Below, in pieces: positions 1 to 5,756 of a stretch of DNA of 8,339 nt. The stretch's first letter is position 1; each line of letters begins with the position of its first letter. Below the pieces are notes generated by a model, which saw nothing but the letters and a program-made list of their open reading frames with translations, had not been told where the DNA came from and made no database searches. This DNA comes from Flavobacteriales bacterium (lineage in GTDB: Bacteria > Bacteroidota > Bacteroidia > Flavobacteriales_E > Vicingaceae), in contig NVVI01000017.1 in the NCBI GenBank assembly GCA_002402165.1, positions 15,390 to 23,728 of the forward strand, read 5' to 3'. Both the position numbers and the translations under genes were made by a program.

Positions 1-1120
1 TTTCAGATTCAACAACTCCTGTTGTAGGGCCAGTAATTAAGATTTTATCACCAATTTTTAAAGAGTGGGTTTCTAATTTGAATTCGGCTATACCAGCTTT
101 CGGGAAATAATGAACGCCTTTACCTATATATTTTTTTCGTGTAGTTGCTTTTGAACCATGTACATCAGACCATTCTCCTAATTCTTGTCCTAAATAATAA
201 CCATCCCAAAAGCCCCTATTGTAAACAGTTGCTAATTGTTTGTCCCATTCTGCAATTTTTTCTTTGGAATAAGTTCCTTCTAAATAAGCGTCAGCAGCTT
301 CTCGATAACATTGAGTTACCGTTTTTACATATTCTGGCGCTCTACCTCTTCCTTCTATTTTTAAAACTTTAACTCCAGAGTTGATAATGTCATCAATAAA
401 ACCAATGGTGCATAAATCTTTAGGGGACATGATGTATTCATTATCTATAACTAATTCGTTACCATCTTCATCTTTCACTTCATAAGTTCTTCTGCAATTT
501 TGAACACAAGCACCTCTATTGGCAGATGAATTATTGGTGTGTAAACTCAAATAGCATTTGCCTGAAACTGCCATACATAGTGCCCCATGAGCAAAAATTT
601 CTATTTCTATTAGTTTTCCAGAAGGTCCCTTAATATCATCTTTTACAATGCCATCAGTAATGTCTTTAACTTGTTTTAAGCTAAGTTCTCTAGCTAAAAC
701 CATTACATCAGCAAAGTGAGAAAAGAATTTTATTGTTTCTAAATTAGTAACATTGGTTTGGGTTGAAATATGAACTTCAAGTTCTATGGAGTTTGCATAA
801 TTGATTACTGCTTGATCCGAAGCGATTACTGCAGTAATTCCTGCTTCTTTTGATTTATCTACTATACGCTTCATTAATGATAAATCATGATCGTAAATTA
901 TAGTGTTTAGCGTTAAGTAACTTCTTACGTTATTTTTTTTGCAAGTAGATGCAATTGTTTCCAAATCATCAAAAGTAAAGTTGTTTGCAGCTCTTGCACG
1001 CATATTTAGTTGTTCAATTCCAAAATAAATTGAATCTGCTCCCCCTTGAATCGCTGCTGCTAATGAATCAAAAGATCCTGCAGGGGCCATTATTTCAATA
1101 TTCTTCTTATTCATAACCAT
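1..1120 (-). CDS. trhP: U32-family tRNA hydroxylation protein, TrhP/YegQ-like (C-terminus cut by window edge)
   Basis: This reading frame has 373 complete codons and no stop before the left edge, so the C-terminus is missing. The N-terminus (residues 8-45, IEIMAPAGSFDSL then GADSIYFG) starts the U32 barrel. Residues 174-192 match the U32 signature exactly (E-x-F-x2-G-A-L-C-x4-G-x-C-x-L-S). Cys182, Cys189, Cys205 and Cys209 are the likely iron-sulfur ligands, as inferred from related U32 proteins. RELSLKQV (144-151), LKIEGR (253-258) and NRGFWDGYY (301-309) resemble E. coli YegQ, and residues 330-373 look like the start of its C-terminal beta domain. By family, TrhP takes part in prephenate-dependent 5-hydroxyuridine formation at tRNA position 34 in the cytoplasm. 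I prefer TrhP over the 23S rRNA enzyme RlhA or a peptidase because of the YegQ-like motifs, but this is inference. The start is ATG at 1120; an in-frame ATG at 1114 would remove only two residues. E. coli YegQ has about 450 residues, so a few dozen are probably missing. Confidence 0.88.
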   Translation of the reverse strand, partial: MVMNKKNIEIMAPAGSFDSLAAAIQGGADSIYFGIEQLNMRARAANNFTFDDLETIASTCKKNNVRSYLTLNTIIYDHDLSLMKRIVDKSKEAGITAVIASDQAVINYANSIELEVHISTQTNVTNLETIKFFSHFADVMVLARELSLKQVKDITDGIVKDDIKGPSGKLIEIEIFAHGALCMAVSGKCYLSLHTNNSSANRGACVQNCRRTYEVKDEDGNELVIDNEYIMSPKDLCTIGFIDDIINSGVKVLKIEGRGRAPEYVKTVTQCYREAADAYLEGTYSKEKIAEWDKQLATVYNRGFWDGYYLGQELGEWSDVHGSKATTRKKYIGKGVHYFPKAGIAEFKLETHSLKIGDKILITGPTTGVVESE

Positions 1121-1135
1121 TCTTGATAATGGTTG

Positions 1136-1165
1136 CAAAATTACTAGAATTTACTGTAACTCTAA
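1136..1165 (-). promoter_or_regulatory. Candidate promoter of the U32 gene
   Basis: Read on the minus strand, TAATTTTG (1143-1136) fits the Bacteroidota -7 consensus TAnnTTTG. TTAG (1165-1162), one mismatch from the -33 TTTG, lies 18 bases upstream. The box ends 15 bases before the ATG at 1120, so the leader would be only about 10-16 nt. The match is by eye, and such motifs are frequent by chance in A/T-rich DNA. Confidence 0.35.
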
Positions 1166-1229
1166 CTTAAAAAAGAGTGTTATAATTTTAGAAAACTAAA
1201 TTTCCATATTCTTATTGAGTAATATCATA

Positions 1230-1258
1230 TTTGTTGGTTACAGGATTTTGTATTTTCG
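1230..1258 (+). promoter_or_regulatory. Candidate promoter of the repeat-rich secreted protein gene
   Basis: TTTG (1230-1233), 17 bases, then TATTTTCG (1251-1258) matches the Bacteroidota -33/-7 layout with one mismatch in the -7 box. Transcription would begin near 1264, giving a leader of about 26 nt before the ATG at 1290. This placement argues against the in-frame TTG at 1215 as the start, because it would lie upstream of the promoter. The A-rich stretch before the ATG (aaaaaattaaaaact), with no Shine-Dalgarno site, is usual for this phylum. Confidence 0.45.
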
Positions 1259-1289
1259 TTGTTTATTTTATCACAAAAAATTAAAAACT

Positions 1290-2612
1290 ATGAAAAAACT
1301 TTACATTTTACTTTTACTAATTGTTACTGTATCTTTTAATTTAAAGGCGGTTACTTACACATCAGTTCAAAATGGGAATTGGATGAATTTCACAACATGG
1401 TCTCCAGTAGGTGTTCCTATTCCTGGAGATATTATTATCATTAACACTAATGTAACTTTAGATACCAGTTTTGCTTATACGTCAGGTTCTATTACGGTAA
1501 ATTCTGGTGCAAGTTTAGTGCAAGATTTTCCTGTCAGAGATATTTGGCTCAATGGTCCTAATGCTAGTTTAACAAACAATGGAACAACAACTATAAGGTA
1601 TTTATTATTAAGCATAGGTTCTTATACCAATTCGGGAGATTTTAATGTAAAATCATTTGCTAATTATATTACAGCAAATAATACCGCTACTGGGGTTATT
1701 ATTGGCGTAGATAGTTTATATAATGATGGAACCATTATTAATGATGGAACAGTTAATGTGATGGCATTTTTTAATAATAATACTATAAACAACTATGGAA
1801 TCATACAAGGTTTAGTAACGGTTGTTGATAGCATGTTTAATGTAGGTACTTTTTTAAACGATGCAGGTGCATTGTTAAGGGCTGATAGCTTTACAAACAC
1901 TGGGCAATTTACAAATAATGGAGTTGTTAATTTTGATCAGTTTACAAATACTGGAACATTTATTAATACCGATTACATGAGTTTTGTTGATATGACTAAT
2001 ACAGGAACATTTACCAATCAAGATTCTTTGATAGGAACAATTAGTATGTGGAATACTGGAAATTTCGATAACCAAAATGGAGCAGTTATTGATTTGGGAG
2101 TTAGTTTATTAAATGCTGATTTTGTAAGTTTTAACGCAGTATTTAACAACGACGGTTTGTTTAATATTGGAGATAGTTATTATAACTATGATGCTGTTAC
2201 AGGTGGAGCTACTGGAAGCTTTATTATGCAAGACACCTCGTTTAACAATACTGGAGGAACTATGACTGGATCATTTGATTTTTGTGATATGACACCTCCC
2301 GCAACATCTCCTTTTATCGACATTAATTTAGGAACAGTTGATCCTAATATTACTTATTGTACGATTACTGGTGTTACAGAAATGACTGATAAGTTAGAGT
2401 GGGTAGTTTACCCAAATCCTACAACTGGGATATTAAATATTGAACTAGAGGATAACTTTACTGTTGATGTCTATAATGTATTAGGAGAGTTAATAATTAC
2501 TTCTTCAGCACATAAAATTGATTTAACATCTTTTCAAAATGGAATTTACTTTGTTTTGATAAAAGATGAAAAAGGAGAAACGATAAAACACAAAAAAATA
2601 GTAAAGCACTAA
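1290..2612 (+). CDS. Secreted Asn/Gly-rich repeat protein with T9SS type A sorting domain
   Basis: This 440-residue protein of unknown function is probably exported by Sec and then released to the cell surface or outside by the type IX system. Residues 1-20 form a signal peptide (MKKL, a Leu/Ile-rich core, ending near LKA). Residues 25-60 (NGNWMNFTTW, VPIPGD, then alternating Ile/Asn/Val) resemble the opening strands of G8-like or other beta-helical surface proteins. Residues 92-300 are rich in Asn, Thr, Gly and Phe, with recurring N-x-G-x-[FI]-x-N motifs, clearest at 182-270, which suggests a beta-solenoid. Cys332 and Cys357 are the only cysteines of the mature part and could form a disulfide. 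The tail from about 370 to 440 (VVYPNPTTG, VDVYNVLGE, FQNGIYFVLI, ending KKIVKH) is a classic type A sorting domain. ATG 1290 was chosen over the frame opening at TTG 1215 because it places the signal peptide at the N-terminus. The gene stands alone. A structural, adhesive or matrix role is possible, and no catalytic motif is visible. Confidence 0.88.
   Translation: MKKLYILLLLIVTVSFNLKAVTYTSVQNGNWMNFTTWSPVGVPIPGDIIIINTNVTLDTSFAYTSGSITVNSGASLVQDFPVRDIWLNGPNASLTNNGTTTIRYLLLSIGSYTNSGDFNVKSFANYITANNTATGVIIGVDSLYNDGTIINDGTVNVMAFFNNNTINNYGIIQGLVTVVDSMFNVGTFLNDAGALLRADSFTNTGQFTNNGVVNFDQFTNTGTFINTDYMSFVDMTNTGTFTNQDSLIGTISMWNTGNFDNQNGAVIDLGVSLLNADFVSFNAVFNNDGLFNIGDSYYNYDAVTGGATGSFIMQDTSFNNTGGTMTGSFDFCDMTPPATSPFIDINLGTVDPNITYCTITGVTEMTDKLEWVVYPNPTTGILNIELEDNFTVDVYNVLGELIITSSAHKIDLTSFQNGIYFVLIKDEKGETIKHKKIVKH
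1833..2099 (+). repeat. Five tandem 17-19-residue coding repeats
   Basis: Five units begin at residues 182, 201, 218, 235 and 253 (bases 1833, 1890, 1941, 1992, 2046), so the steps are 19, 17, 17 and 18 codons. Their cores are MFNVGTFLN, FTNTGQFTN, FTNTGTFIN, MTNTGTFTN and MWNTGNFDN, giving [MF]-x-N-[TV]-G-x-F-x-N. The middle units are also similar as DNA (forms of acaaatactggaacatttat), which suggests fairly recent duplication. Weaker units extend both ways, for example FNNNTINNYG at 161 and FNNDGLFN at 285. The period is compatible with one solenoid coil per unit, which is inference. Confidence 0.75.
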
Positions 2613-2615
2613 ACA

Positions 2616-2642
2616 AAAAGAGGAGCTTATTGCTCCTCTTTT
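2616..2642. terminator. Shared bidirectional terminator between convergent genes
   Basis: A perfect 11-bp stem (2616-2626 with 2632-2642, aaaagaggagc and its complement) closes a 5-base loop. The plus-strand gene stops at 2612, just before the stem. The minus-strand aspS stop codon (2629-2627) lies in the loop, so the last aspS codons form one arm. Reading minus, the hairpin is followed by TTTTTGTTTAG. Reading plus, the 3' arm ends in TTTT and is followed by an A/T-rich run. It should work in both directions, more strongly for aspS. Confidence 0.8.
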
Positions 2643-4393
2643 GTTATTAAGTCTAAATTCAATTCATCCAATTGTTCTTTACTGATAGGGGAAGGAGAAT
2701 CAATCATTACATCTCTGCCACTATTGTTTTTTGGGAAAGCGATAAAGTCTCTAATGGTTTCTTGTCCGCCAAATAAAGCGCATAATCGATCAAAACCTAA
2801 AGCAATTCCACCATGTGGAGGAGCGCCATATTCAAAAGCATCCATTAAAAACCCGAATTGGGCTTTGGCTTCTTCTTCCGAAAAACCTAAATGTTTCAAC
2901 ATTAATGCTTGTGTTGCTTTATCGTGTATTCTAATAGACCCACCACCAATTTCAGTTCCGTTTAAAACTAAATCGTAAGCATTGGCTCTAACTTTTCCAG
3001 GTTCAGAATCCAATAAGTGCATGTCTTCTTTTTTAGGGGAAGTAAATGGGTGGTGCATTGCATGGTAGCGATTAGTGTCTTCATCCCATTCTAAAAGAGG
3101 GAAATCATATACCCATAAAGGAGCATATTCATTTGGATTTCTTAAGCCTAATTCATCACCTAAATGTAAACGCAACACATTCATTTGGTTTTGAGTTTCA
3201 GCTTTATCTCCAGATAAAACTAAAATTAAATCACCTGCTTTGGCATCACATTTATCAGCCCAAGCTTTTAAATCTTCTTGATTGTAAAATTTATCTACTG
3301 AAGATTTAAAAGTACCATCTTCATTAAATTTACAGTAAATCAATCCTTTAGCACCAACTTGTGGACGCTTTACAAAATCAACTAATTTATCTAATTCTTT
3401 TCTAGTGTAAGTTGAACAGTCTTCTGCAACAATAGCAATAACTGCTTCTGCATCATCAAAAATCTGAAATCCTTTACCTGCCTGCCGGTCAGGCAGGTTT
3501 TGAGCAACATCATTAATATAATTAAAAGTCATCCCAAAACGAAGGTCTGGTTTGTCAGAGCCATAGGTTTCCATTGCATCAGCATAAGTCATCCTAGGAA
3601 ATTTGTCTAATGTAATTTCTTTTACTTTTTTGAACAAATAATCAATCATTCCTTCAAAAGTGTTTAGAATATCTTCTTGTTCTACAAACGCCATCTCGCA
3701 ATCTATTTGCGTAAATTCTGGTTGTCTGTCAGCCCTTAAATCTTCATCTCTAAAGCATCTTACAATCTGATAATACTTGTCAAACCCGCCAATCATTAAC
3801 AATTGCTTAAAAGTTTGAGGTGATTGTGGTAAAGCATAAAATTGATTAGGGTTCATTCTGCTTGGTACCACAAAATCTCTAGCCCCTTCAGGTGTAGATT
3901 TGATTAAGTAAGGTGTTTCAATTTCAAAGAAATCAATGCTATCCAAATATTTTCTAATTTCAATAGAAAGTTTATGTCTTAGTTTCAAATTTTCCTGTAA
4001 CGGTTTTCTTCTTAAATCTAAATAGCGGTATTGCATACGCAATTCTTCACCACCATCAGTTTCATCTTCAATGGTAAAGGGAGGGGTTTTACTTTTGTTT
4101 AGAACGGTTAATTCTGTAACCGTAATTTCTATTTCTCCGGTAGGAATGTTCTTGTTTTTGCTCTCCCGCTCAATTACTTTTCCTTTAATTTGGATTACAT
4201 CTTCTCTACCTAATCCTCTCGCCATTTCACTTTGGTCTTCACCAAAAACCAATTGAGTTATTCCGTATCTATCTCGTAAATCAACAAAAGTCATAGCACC
4301 TAAATCTCTCGATTTTTGTACCCAACCACAAAGGGTAACTTCTTTGTTTACATTTTCTATTCTTAGCTCTCCGTTGGTATGCGTTCTATACAT
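2627..4393 (-). CDS. aspS: Aspartyl-tRNA synthetase
   Basis: This cytoplasmic class II synthetase joins aspartate to tRNA-Asp using ATP. It has 588 residues, close to the roughly 590 of E. coli AspRS. Residues 1-105 are the OB-fold anticodon-binding domain ([24 protein letters not shown]). Leu31 stands where non-discriminating bacterial enzymes usually have His, which suggests an enzyme specific for tRNA-Asp. The catalytic core contains motif 1 around 150-170 (FFEIETPYL), the aspartate-binding [10 protein letters not shown] (190-199; Gln193, Lys196), motif 2 at 211-231 ([14 protein letters not shown], Arg215) and motif 3 at 528-537 ([10 protein letters not shown], Arg536). The bacterial GAD insertion lies at about 285-415. 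Within it, residues 299-306 (NLPDRQAG) are encoded by a GC-rich palindrome and look like an extra insertion. ATG 4393 gives the family's usual N-terminus. A candidate promoter lies about 25-30 bases upstream, and the shared terminator overlaps the 3' end. Confidence 0.98.
   Translation of the reverse strand: MYRTHTNGELRIENVNKEVTLCGWVQKSRDLGAMTFVDLRDRYGITQLVFGEDQSEMARGLGREDVIQIKGKVIERESKNKNIPTGEIEITVTELTVLNKSKTPPFTIEDETDGGEELRMQYRYLDLRRKPLQENLKLRHKLSIEIRKYLDSIDFFEIETPYLIKSTPEGARDFVVPSRMNPNQFYALPQSPQTFKQLLMIGGFDKYYQIVRCFRDEDLRADRQPEFTQIDCEMAFVEQEDILNTFEGMIDYLFKKVKEITLDKFPRMTYADAMETYGSDKPDLRFGMTFNYINDVAQNLPDRQAGKGFQIFDDAEAVIAIVAEDCSTYTRKELDKLVDFVKRPQVGAKGLIYCKFNEDGTFKSSVDKFYNQEDLKAWADKCDAKAGDLILVLSGDKAETQNQMNVLRLHLGDELGLRNPNEYAPLWVYDFPLLEWDEDTNRYHAMHHPFTSPKKEDMHLLDSEPGKVRANAYDLVLNGTEIGGGSIRIHDKATQALMLKHLGFSEEEAKAQFGFLMDAFEYGAPPHGGIALGFDRLCALFGGQETIRDFIAFPKNNSGRDVMIDSPSPISKEQLDELNLDLITKEEQ
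3476..3498. repeat. GC-rich palindrome inserted in frame within aspS
   Basis: Nine-base perfect arms (acctgcctg at 3476-3484 and caggcaggt at 3490-3498) flank the centre ccggt. The element is far richer in GC than its surroundings. On the aspS strand it supplies codons 299-306 (AAC CTG CCT GAC CGG CAG GCA GGT, giving NLPDRQAG), including CTG, CGG, GAC and CAG, which are uncommon in the rest of the gene. I recall CCTGCC-GGCAGG palindromes and LPDRQAG-like peptides from flavobacterial genomes, so this is probably a copy of a small dispersed repeat. That recollection has not been checked here. Confidence 0.7.
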
Positions 4394-4415
4394 TTGTATG
4401 GCAAATTTTGAAAAA

Positions 4416-4423
4416 CAAAAGTA
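4416..4423 (-). promoter_or_regulatory. Candidate -7 box of the aspS promoter
   Basis: On the minus strand, TACTTTTG (4423-4416) is a full match to TAnnTTTG. Transcription would start around 4410, leaving a leader of about 16 nt before the aspS ATG at 4393. No clear TTG lies at the expected -33 distance, so only the -7 part is supported. The upstream gene's terminator hairpin ends just before it. Confidence 0.4.
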
Positions 4424-4426
4424 ACA

Positions 4427-4455
4427 AAAAATGACTGCGGTTAGTAGCCATTTTT
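4427..4455 (-). terminator. Terminator of the 4497-5468 secreted protein gene
   Basis: Read on the minus strand, AAAAATGGCT (4455-4446) pairs with AGTCATTTTT (4436-4427) over 10 bp with one G-U pair, around a 9-base loop. The 3' arm runs into further T-rich sequence (TTGTTACTTTTG). It lies 42 bases after the stop of the secreted protein gene and just ahead of the aspS -7 box, which would separate the two transcripts. The stem is A/T-rich, so its strength is uncertain. Confidence 0.5.
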
Positions 4456-4496
4456 AAATCTATTTAATGCTAATTTTTATTGAAAGGTTGCGAGAA

Positions 4497-5468
4497 TTAT
4501 TGAATACTCACTAATGAAGATTTTACTTCTCCGTTATCTGAAACTATTTTGAGCAGATATAACCCACTTTTAAATGATGAGACATCAATAGTGTTAATTG
4601 ATTGATTTATAGATGTTGCGTAAACTTCTTTACCTGTAATATCCGTTAAATAAATTTGTGCTTTAAATGATTTATTAAAATCAATTAACTCTATGGTTAA
4701 ATTACTTGAGACGGGATTGGGGTACATTTTTAAATTATTCTCATTAAATTGTTCTTCAATTCCAACTCCAAAAAGAGAACAATCTCCAACATTTGTATAC
4801 AGCACATTTTCATCCTCAAAACACCTAAGGAAATCAGAGTTTTCAAAATAATATGTCCAAAGATTAAATGGACCTTCGTAAATATTTCCGATACCTTCTA
4901 CATAGTTAAAACTTGAATAGATTCCACACGCAACTCCTGAATTATAAAGGCCAGAATAATTATATCTTTTTCGGTATTGGCCTTGAATCAAAACACTATC
5001 TATAGAGTTTATTATTATATACGAACTATCTAAATGAAAATATTGGACAGTATCACCTACGCCAGCGTTAAAATCATAAAGCAATAATTCTTCACTATAG
5101 TTTGGGGTGTTAGGATAAATCCAATTATAGCAGAAGTTTCCCAAATAGGGTCCTTGCATATTGGTATCTGGGAAGAATAAAACTCTTTTGTTGCTTTCTC
5201 TTAAAGCTCCAAAATAAAATGCGTTTGCTGTGTCAATATTATATGCCCCACCGTGAAAGGATTTATACATTTTGGTATAAAGAATACTATTTATTGTAGT
5301 ATCTCCGTTTAGAAAATAATCTGTATATCCGACTATACTAGAGGTCCAACCATCATCTACATCTGTTCTAATTCTCCATACAGCACTACTATCAGGAAAA
5401 GAAAAGTAGATTTGGCTAAACGAATTTAGACTAAACAATAAAAATAGTATTGGGATTAATTTCTTCAT
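4497..5468 (-). CDS. Secreted protein of unknown function with T9SS type A sorting domain
   Basis: This 323-residue protein has a signal peptide (MKKLIPILFLLFSLNSFS) with likely cleavage before Gln19, which would leave an N-terminal Gln able to cyclise to pyroglutamate, as is common in this phylum. Residues 28-235 form a domain I cannot name but recognise as a pattern of Bacteroidota T9SS cargo: W-R at 31-32, DTTINSILYTKMYKS (56-70), GALRESNKRVLFFP (87-100), ELLLYDFNAGVGDT (127-140), GQYRKRY (163-169), VEGIGNIYEGPF (190-201) and LRCFEDENVLY (214-224). It has Cys113, Cys181, Cys216 and Cys230. No catalytic motif is visible. Residues 247-323 (KMYPNPVSSNLTIEL, IYLTDITGKEVY, FKSGLYLLKI) form a type A sorting tail that directs outer-membrane translocation and probable surface anchoring. 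ATG 5468 is the start; the TTG at 5474 would only add two residues. Apart from its tail it does not resemble the protein at 1290-2612. Confidence 0.85.
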   Translation of the reverse strand: MKKLIPILFLLFSLNSFSQIYFSFPDSSAVWRIRTDVDDGWTSSIVGYTDYFLNGDTTINSILYTKMYKSFHGGAYNIDTANAFYFGALRESNKRVLFFPDTNMQGPYLGNFCYNWIYPNTPNYSEELLLYDFNAGVGDTVQYFHLDSSYIIINSIDSVLIQGQYRKRYNYSGLYNSGVACGIYSSFNYVEGIGNIYEGPFNLWTYYFENSDFLRCFEDENVLYTNVGDCSLFGVGIEEQFNENNLKMYPNPVSSNLTIELIDFNKSFKAQIYLTDITGKEVYATSINQSINTIDVSSFKSGLYLLKIVSDNGEVKSSLVSIQ

Positions 5469-5475
5469 TACCAAT

Positions 5476-5483
5476 CAAATATA
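5476..5483 (-). promoter_or_regulatory. Candidate -7 box of the 4497-5468 gene
   Basis: On the minus strand, TATATTTG (5483-5476) fits TAnnTTTG exactly, but it sits only 7 bases before the ATG at 5468. The transcript would then be almost leaderless. No TTG is found at the usual -33 spacing. The true promoter may lie elsewhere in 5484-5560. Confidence 0.3.
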
Positions 5484-5544
5484 AACAAATCAATTTATTA
5501 AGTAGAAAAGGCAATCGATTAACGGTGTTTTTTAACCTTAAAAC

Positions 5545-5576
5545 CTTGCACATTTTCATGCTTTTTCGTATATTTG
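5545..5576 (+). promoter_or_regulatory. Promoter of the aconitase gene
   Basis: CTTG (5545-5548), 20 bases, then TATATTTG (5569-5576) is the best match in the window to the Bacteroidota sigma-A promoter (TTG, about 19-20 bases, TAnnTTTG). Transcription should begin near 5583. No other convincing -7 box lies between here and the aconitase ATG, so this is probably its promoter and the leader is long. Confidence 0.6.
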
Positions 5577-5582
5577 CACCTC

Positions 5583-5756
5583 ATTACAGCAAGTTGGGAT
5601 ATCCTAATCGGGATAAATGTGAGAGTGGTAAGAGAAATTATCCATAATAAGCTGTGTTTTTTAAAAGGTTGTGAGTATTACTGTAAATGTTTGGGAAGCC
5701 AAGCAAGTACACTTATGTATGAGCAATTAATTTATTAACCACTTAATACATTTATT
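5583..5756 (+). promoter_or_regulatory. Long aconitase 5' leader with possible RNA structure
   Basis: About 174 nt separate the predicted transcription start from the aconitase ATG. Two hairpins can be drawn. A weak one pairs TATCC with GGATA (5600-5604 and 5611-5615, loop taatcg). A better one pairs TGTTTGG with CCAAGCA (5688-5694 and 5699-5705, one G-U, loop GAAG), extended by TACT/AGTA (5679-5682 and 5706-5709) across a one-sided bulge. Very short ORFs also occur: 5687-5722 (MFGKPSKYTYV) and 5715-5738 (MYEQLIY). I do not recognise a known riboswitch class. A role in regulation is speculation. Confidence 0.3.

Noticed and set aside
145..372. 75-codon plus-strand ORF
   Set aside because: It is antisense to the well-supported U32 gene, and its Leu-rich composition reflects the complement of that gene.
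1215..1289. N-terminal extension of the repeat protein from the TTG at 1215
   Set aside because: It would put 25 residues before a normal signal peptide and start upstream of the candidate promoter; ATG 1290 is better.
5450..5647. 65-codon plus-strand ORF spanning the divergent region before aconitase
   Set aside because: It covers the start of the opposite-strand gene and both promoters. It has no plausible start signal and no recognisable sequence.
5577..5660. Possible tRNA-like element (gtgagagtggtaagag resembles a D-arm)
   Set aside because: No acceptor stem, anticodon arm or T-arm consensus could be drawn.
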